From the NCBI RefSeq assembly GCF_021991635.1, contig NZ_JAFFJA010000027.1:1-40627 (forward strand): a stretch of DNA of 40,627 bases, in the 5' to 3' direction. This DNA comes from Tepidanaerobacter sp. GT38. GTDB taxonomy: Bacteria; Bacillota; Thermosediminibacteria; Thermosediminibacterales; Tepidanaerobacteraceae. A program made the translations under genes and the position numbers. How positions within the stretch are numbered: the first letter of the stretch is position 1; each line of letters starts with the position of its first letter. This document shows, piece after piece, positions 39,856-40,627 of this stretch. The notes under the pieces were generated by a model, which ran no database searches, was not told the origin of the DNA, and saw nothing but the letters and a program-made list of their open reading frames with translations.

Positions 39856-40627
39856 CACTCTTCACCCGGTATCTCATCGATTAAAAGTCGCTGTATTTTA
39901 TTTAACAAAACTTTTGTCTCGGCCGTTGTCTCGCCTAAGACACTTGCGATTTCTTGAGCAACTCTCATTTGTTTATCAATAACCTCTTGGGCAGTTTTTA
40001 CTGTCTCCTTGCGGAGTCTTGCATCTCTTTCCCGAACTTGCTCTTGCTCAGTAATATCGGTTATAATGCTTATTACCAATGAATGTTCTTTCTCGTAATA
40101 TATATTTTGCTGGGTTATCAGGCCGTACTCTGGTAAAACCACCTTTTTCTTTTTGATATTTTGGTGTGTTTTACTTACAAACTTAAAGTCATCATCATCG
40201 AAAAGCAAACTTAAAGGTTTGTGGATCATATCGGCACTATTTACTCTAAACATTTTTTCAGCGCCATTGTTGAACACCTGAACATTCATATCTTTATCAA
40301 CTGCAATAATAGCATTAGGCGTAGATTGGATAATGAGATTCGAAAGGGATTCGGCCCGATTTCGCATATACGGCAGGCACATATGAATTTCCGCCATGCC
40401 ATTGTACACTGCCTCTGCTTTTTCACGGCATGAATTATAGCCACAGGCGCCACAGTTCAACTCATGTTCAGGTCTATACTTCCCTGTAGCCTCTAAGATA
40501 CGAGTTATGTCTTGGTCACTGGGTTTTTTGGTTTTTATTGGAGTAGGCTCAAAGTGTTTTTCAAAATCAAGGGATGGCTTCTGATCGGTTAAGAGAATAG
40601 ACTCTCTGCAAGGGCTGTTATGCCGCG
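39855..40627 (-). CDS. C-terminal part of an Fe-S/PAS sensor, probably a sensory FeFe hydrogenase (cut by window edge)
   Basis: The frame stays open to the right edge, so only the last 257 residues or so are visible. In order from the edge: a linker (with a PCRES motif), the putative Fe-S motif NCGACGYNSCREKAEAV (C-x2-C-x4-C plus a later cysteine in HMCLPYMRN), a PAS domain (ESLSNLIIQSTPNAIIAVDKD onward, in two blocks, through ITDITEQEQ), and a coiled-coil tail ending GEE. This order follows the catalytic H-cluster domain in sensory (HydS-type) FeFe hydrogenases of Clostridia and Thermotoga. The hydrogenase domain itself is outside the window, so the name is inference from the tail and from the coupled PP2C gene. 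A TTG at 40460 is only an internal codon. Confidence 0.75.
   Translation of the reverse strand, partial: RHNSPCRESILLTDQKPSLDFEKHFEPTPIKTKKPSDQDITRILEATGKYRPEHELNCGACGYNSCREKAEAVYNGMAEIHMCLPYMRNRAESLSNLIIQSTPNAIIAVDKDMNVQVFNNGAEKMFRVNSADMIHKPLSLLFDDDDFKFVSKTHQNIKKKKVVLPEYGLITQQNIYYEKEHSLVISIITDITEQEQVRERDARLRKETVKTAQEVIDKQMRVAQEIASVLGETTAETKVLLNKIQRLLIDEIPGEE

Noticed and set aside
1-40627. CRISPR arrays, tRNA or rRNA genes, transposases, prophage genes
   Set aside because: No spaced identical repeats, no cloverleaf or rRNA core sequence, and no transposase or phage protein motif was recognised on either strand.

Overview
The window looks like a chromosomal segment of a low-GC, anaerobic, spore-forming Clostridia member. 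The gene content would suit a Thermoanaerobacterales/Tepidanaerobacter-like bacterium, but that name is an inference. Pointers are AT-rich DNA, strong GGAGG-type ribosome binding sites with many TTG and GTG starts, a small acid-soluble spore protein (27560-27784), a Stickland-style sigma-54 activator, cobinamide salvage under a B12 riboswitch, and at the right edge the tail of a probable Fe-S/PAS sensory hydrogenase paired with a PP2C phosphatase. I saw no rRNA, tRNA, CRISPR array, insertion sequence or phage gene.

Layout. 27-1794 (+): aroE-aroK-aroQ, three shikimate-pathway genes overlapping or nearly touching, closed by a strong terminator. 1854-3653 (-): oligopeptidase PepF. 3915-6858 (-): a decayed antimicrobial-peptide-type ABC transporter and two-component operon. 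Its ATPase is intact, its permease stops after 76 codons, the response regulator lacks its last strands and the sensor kinase lacks its first membrane helix. 7230-7625 (+): a small flavin-type oxidase. 7737-9517 (-): a BlaR1-like membrane peptidase and its BlaI repressor, with palindromic operators upstream. 9725-13797: an AIM24-type protein, an unusual single-domain His/Cys protein, an acyltransferase, thiamine pyrophosphokinase and an RluA-type pseudouridine synthase. 13998-14382 (+): a NifU-type scaffold with a good promoter, followed by a possible small RNA.

14567-21923 (-): an eight-gene B12 uptake and salvage operon behind a complete cobalamin riboswitch: binding protein and permease, then CobU, a PduX-like kinase, CobD, CbiB, CobS and CobC. 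Neither the transporter ATPase nor a CobT is in the cluster. 21938-27310 (-): dapF, a dicarboxylate/amino-acid symporter, a type II meso-diaminopimelate dehydrogenase behind a near-consensus sigma-54 promoter, and the sigma-54 activator itself. This arrangement suggests regulated diaminopimelate (or related D-amino acid) uptake and breakdown rather than only lysine synthesis.

27560-32235 (-): a six-gene run of transaldolase-like aldolase, orphan glucitol-type PTS IIA, a COG4091/DRL-type oxidoreductase with a SAF domain, a zinc-ribbon protein, PTS enzyme I and a spore protein. It looks like part of a sugar-phosphate pathway, but no IIB, IIC or HPr is present. 32487-36574 (-): a DUF2148 iron-sulfur protein and the MrfB-MrfA nuclease-helicase DNA repair pair. 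36741-38102 (-): a neurotransmitter:sodium-type symporter. 38271-38686 (+): two small unrecognised genes. 38683-40627 (-): PP2C phosphatase and the truncated hydrogenase/PAS sensor.

Start codons were re-chosen in several genes where the ribosome binding site fits a downstream start better. All promoter, operator and small-RNA calls come from reading the sequence by eye and are untested.
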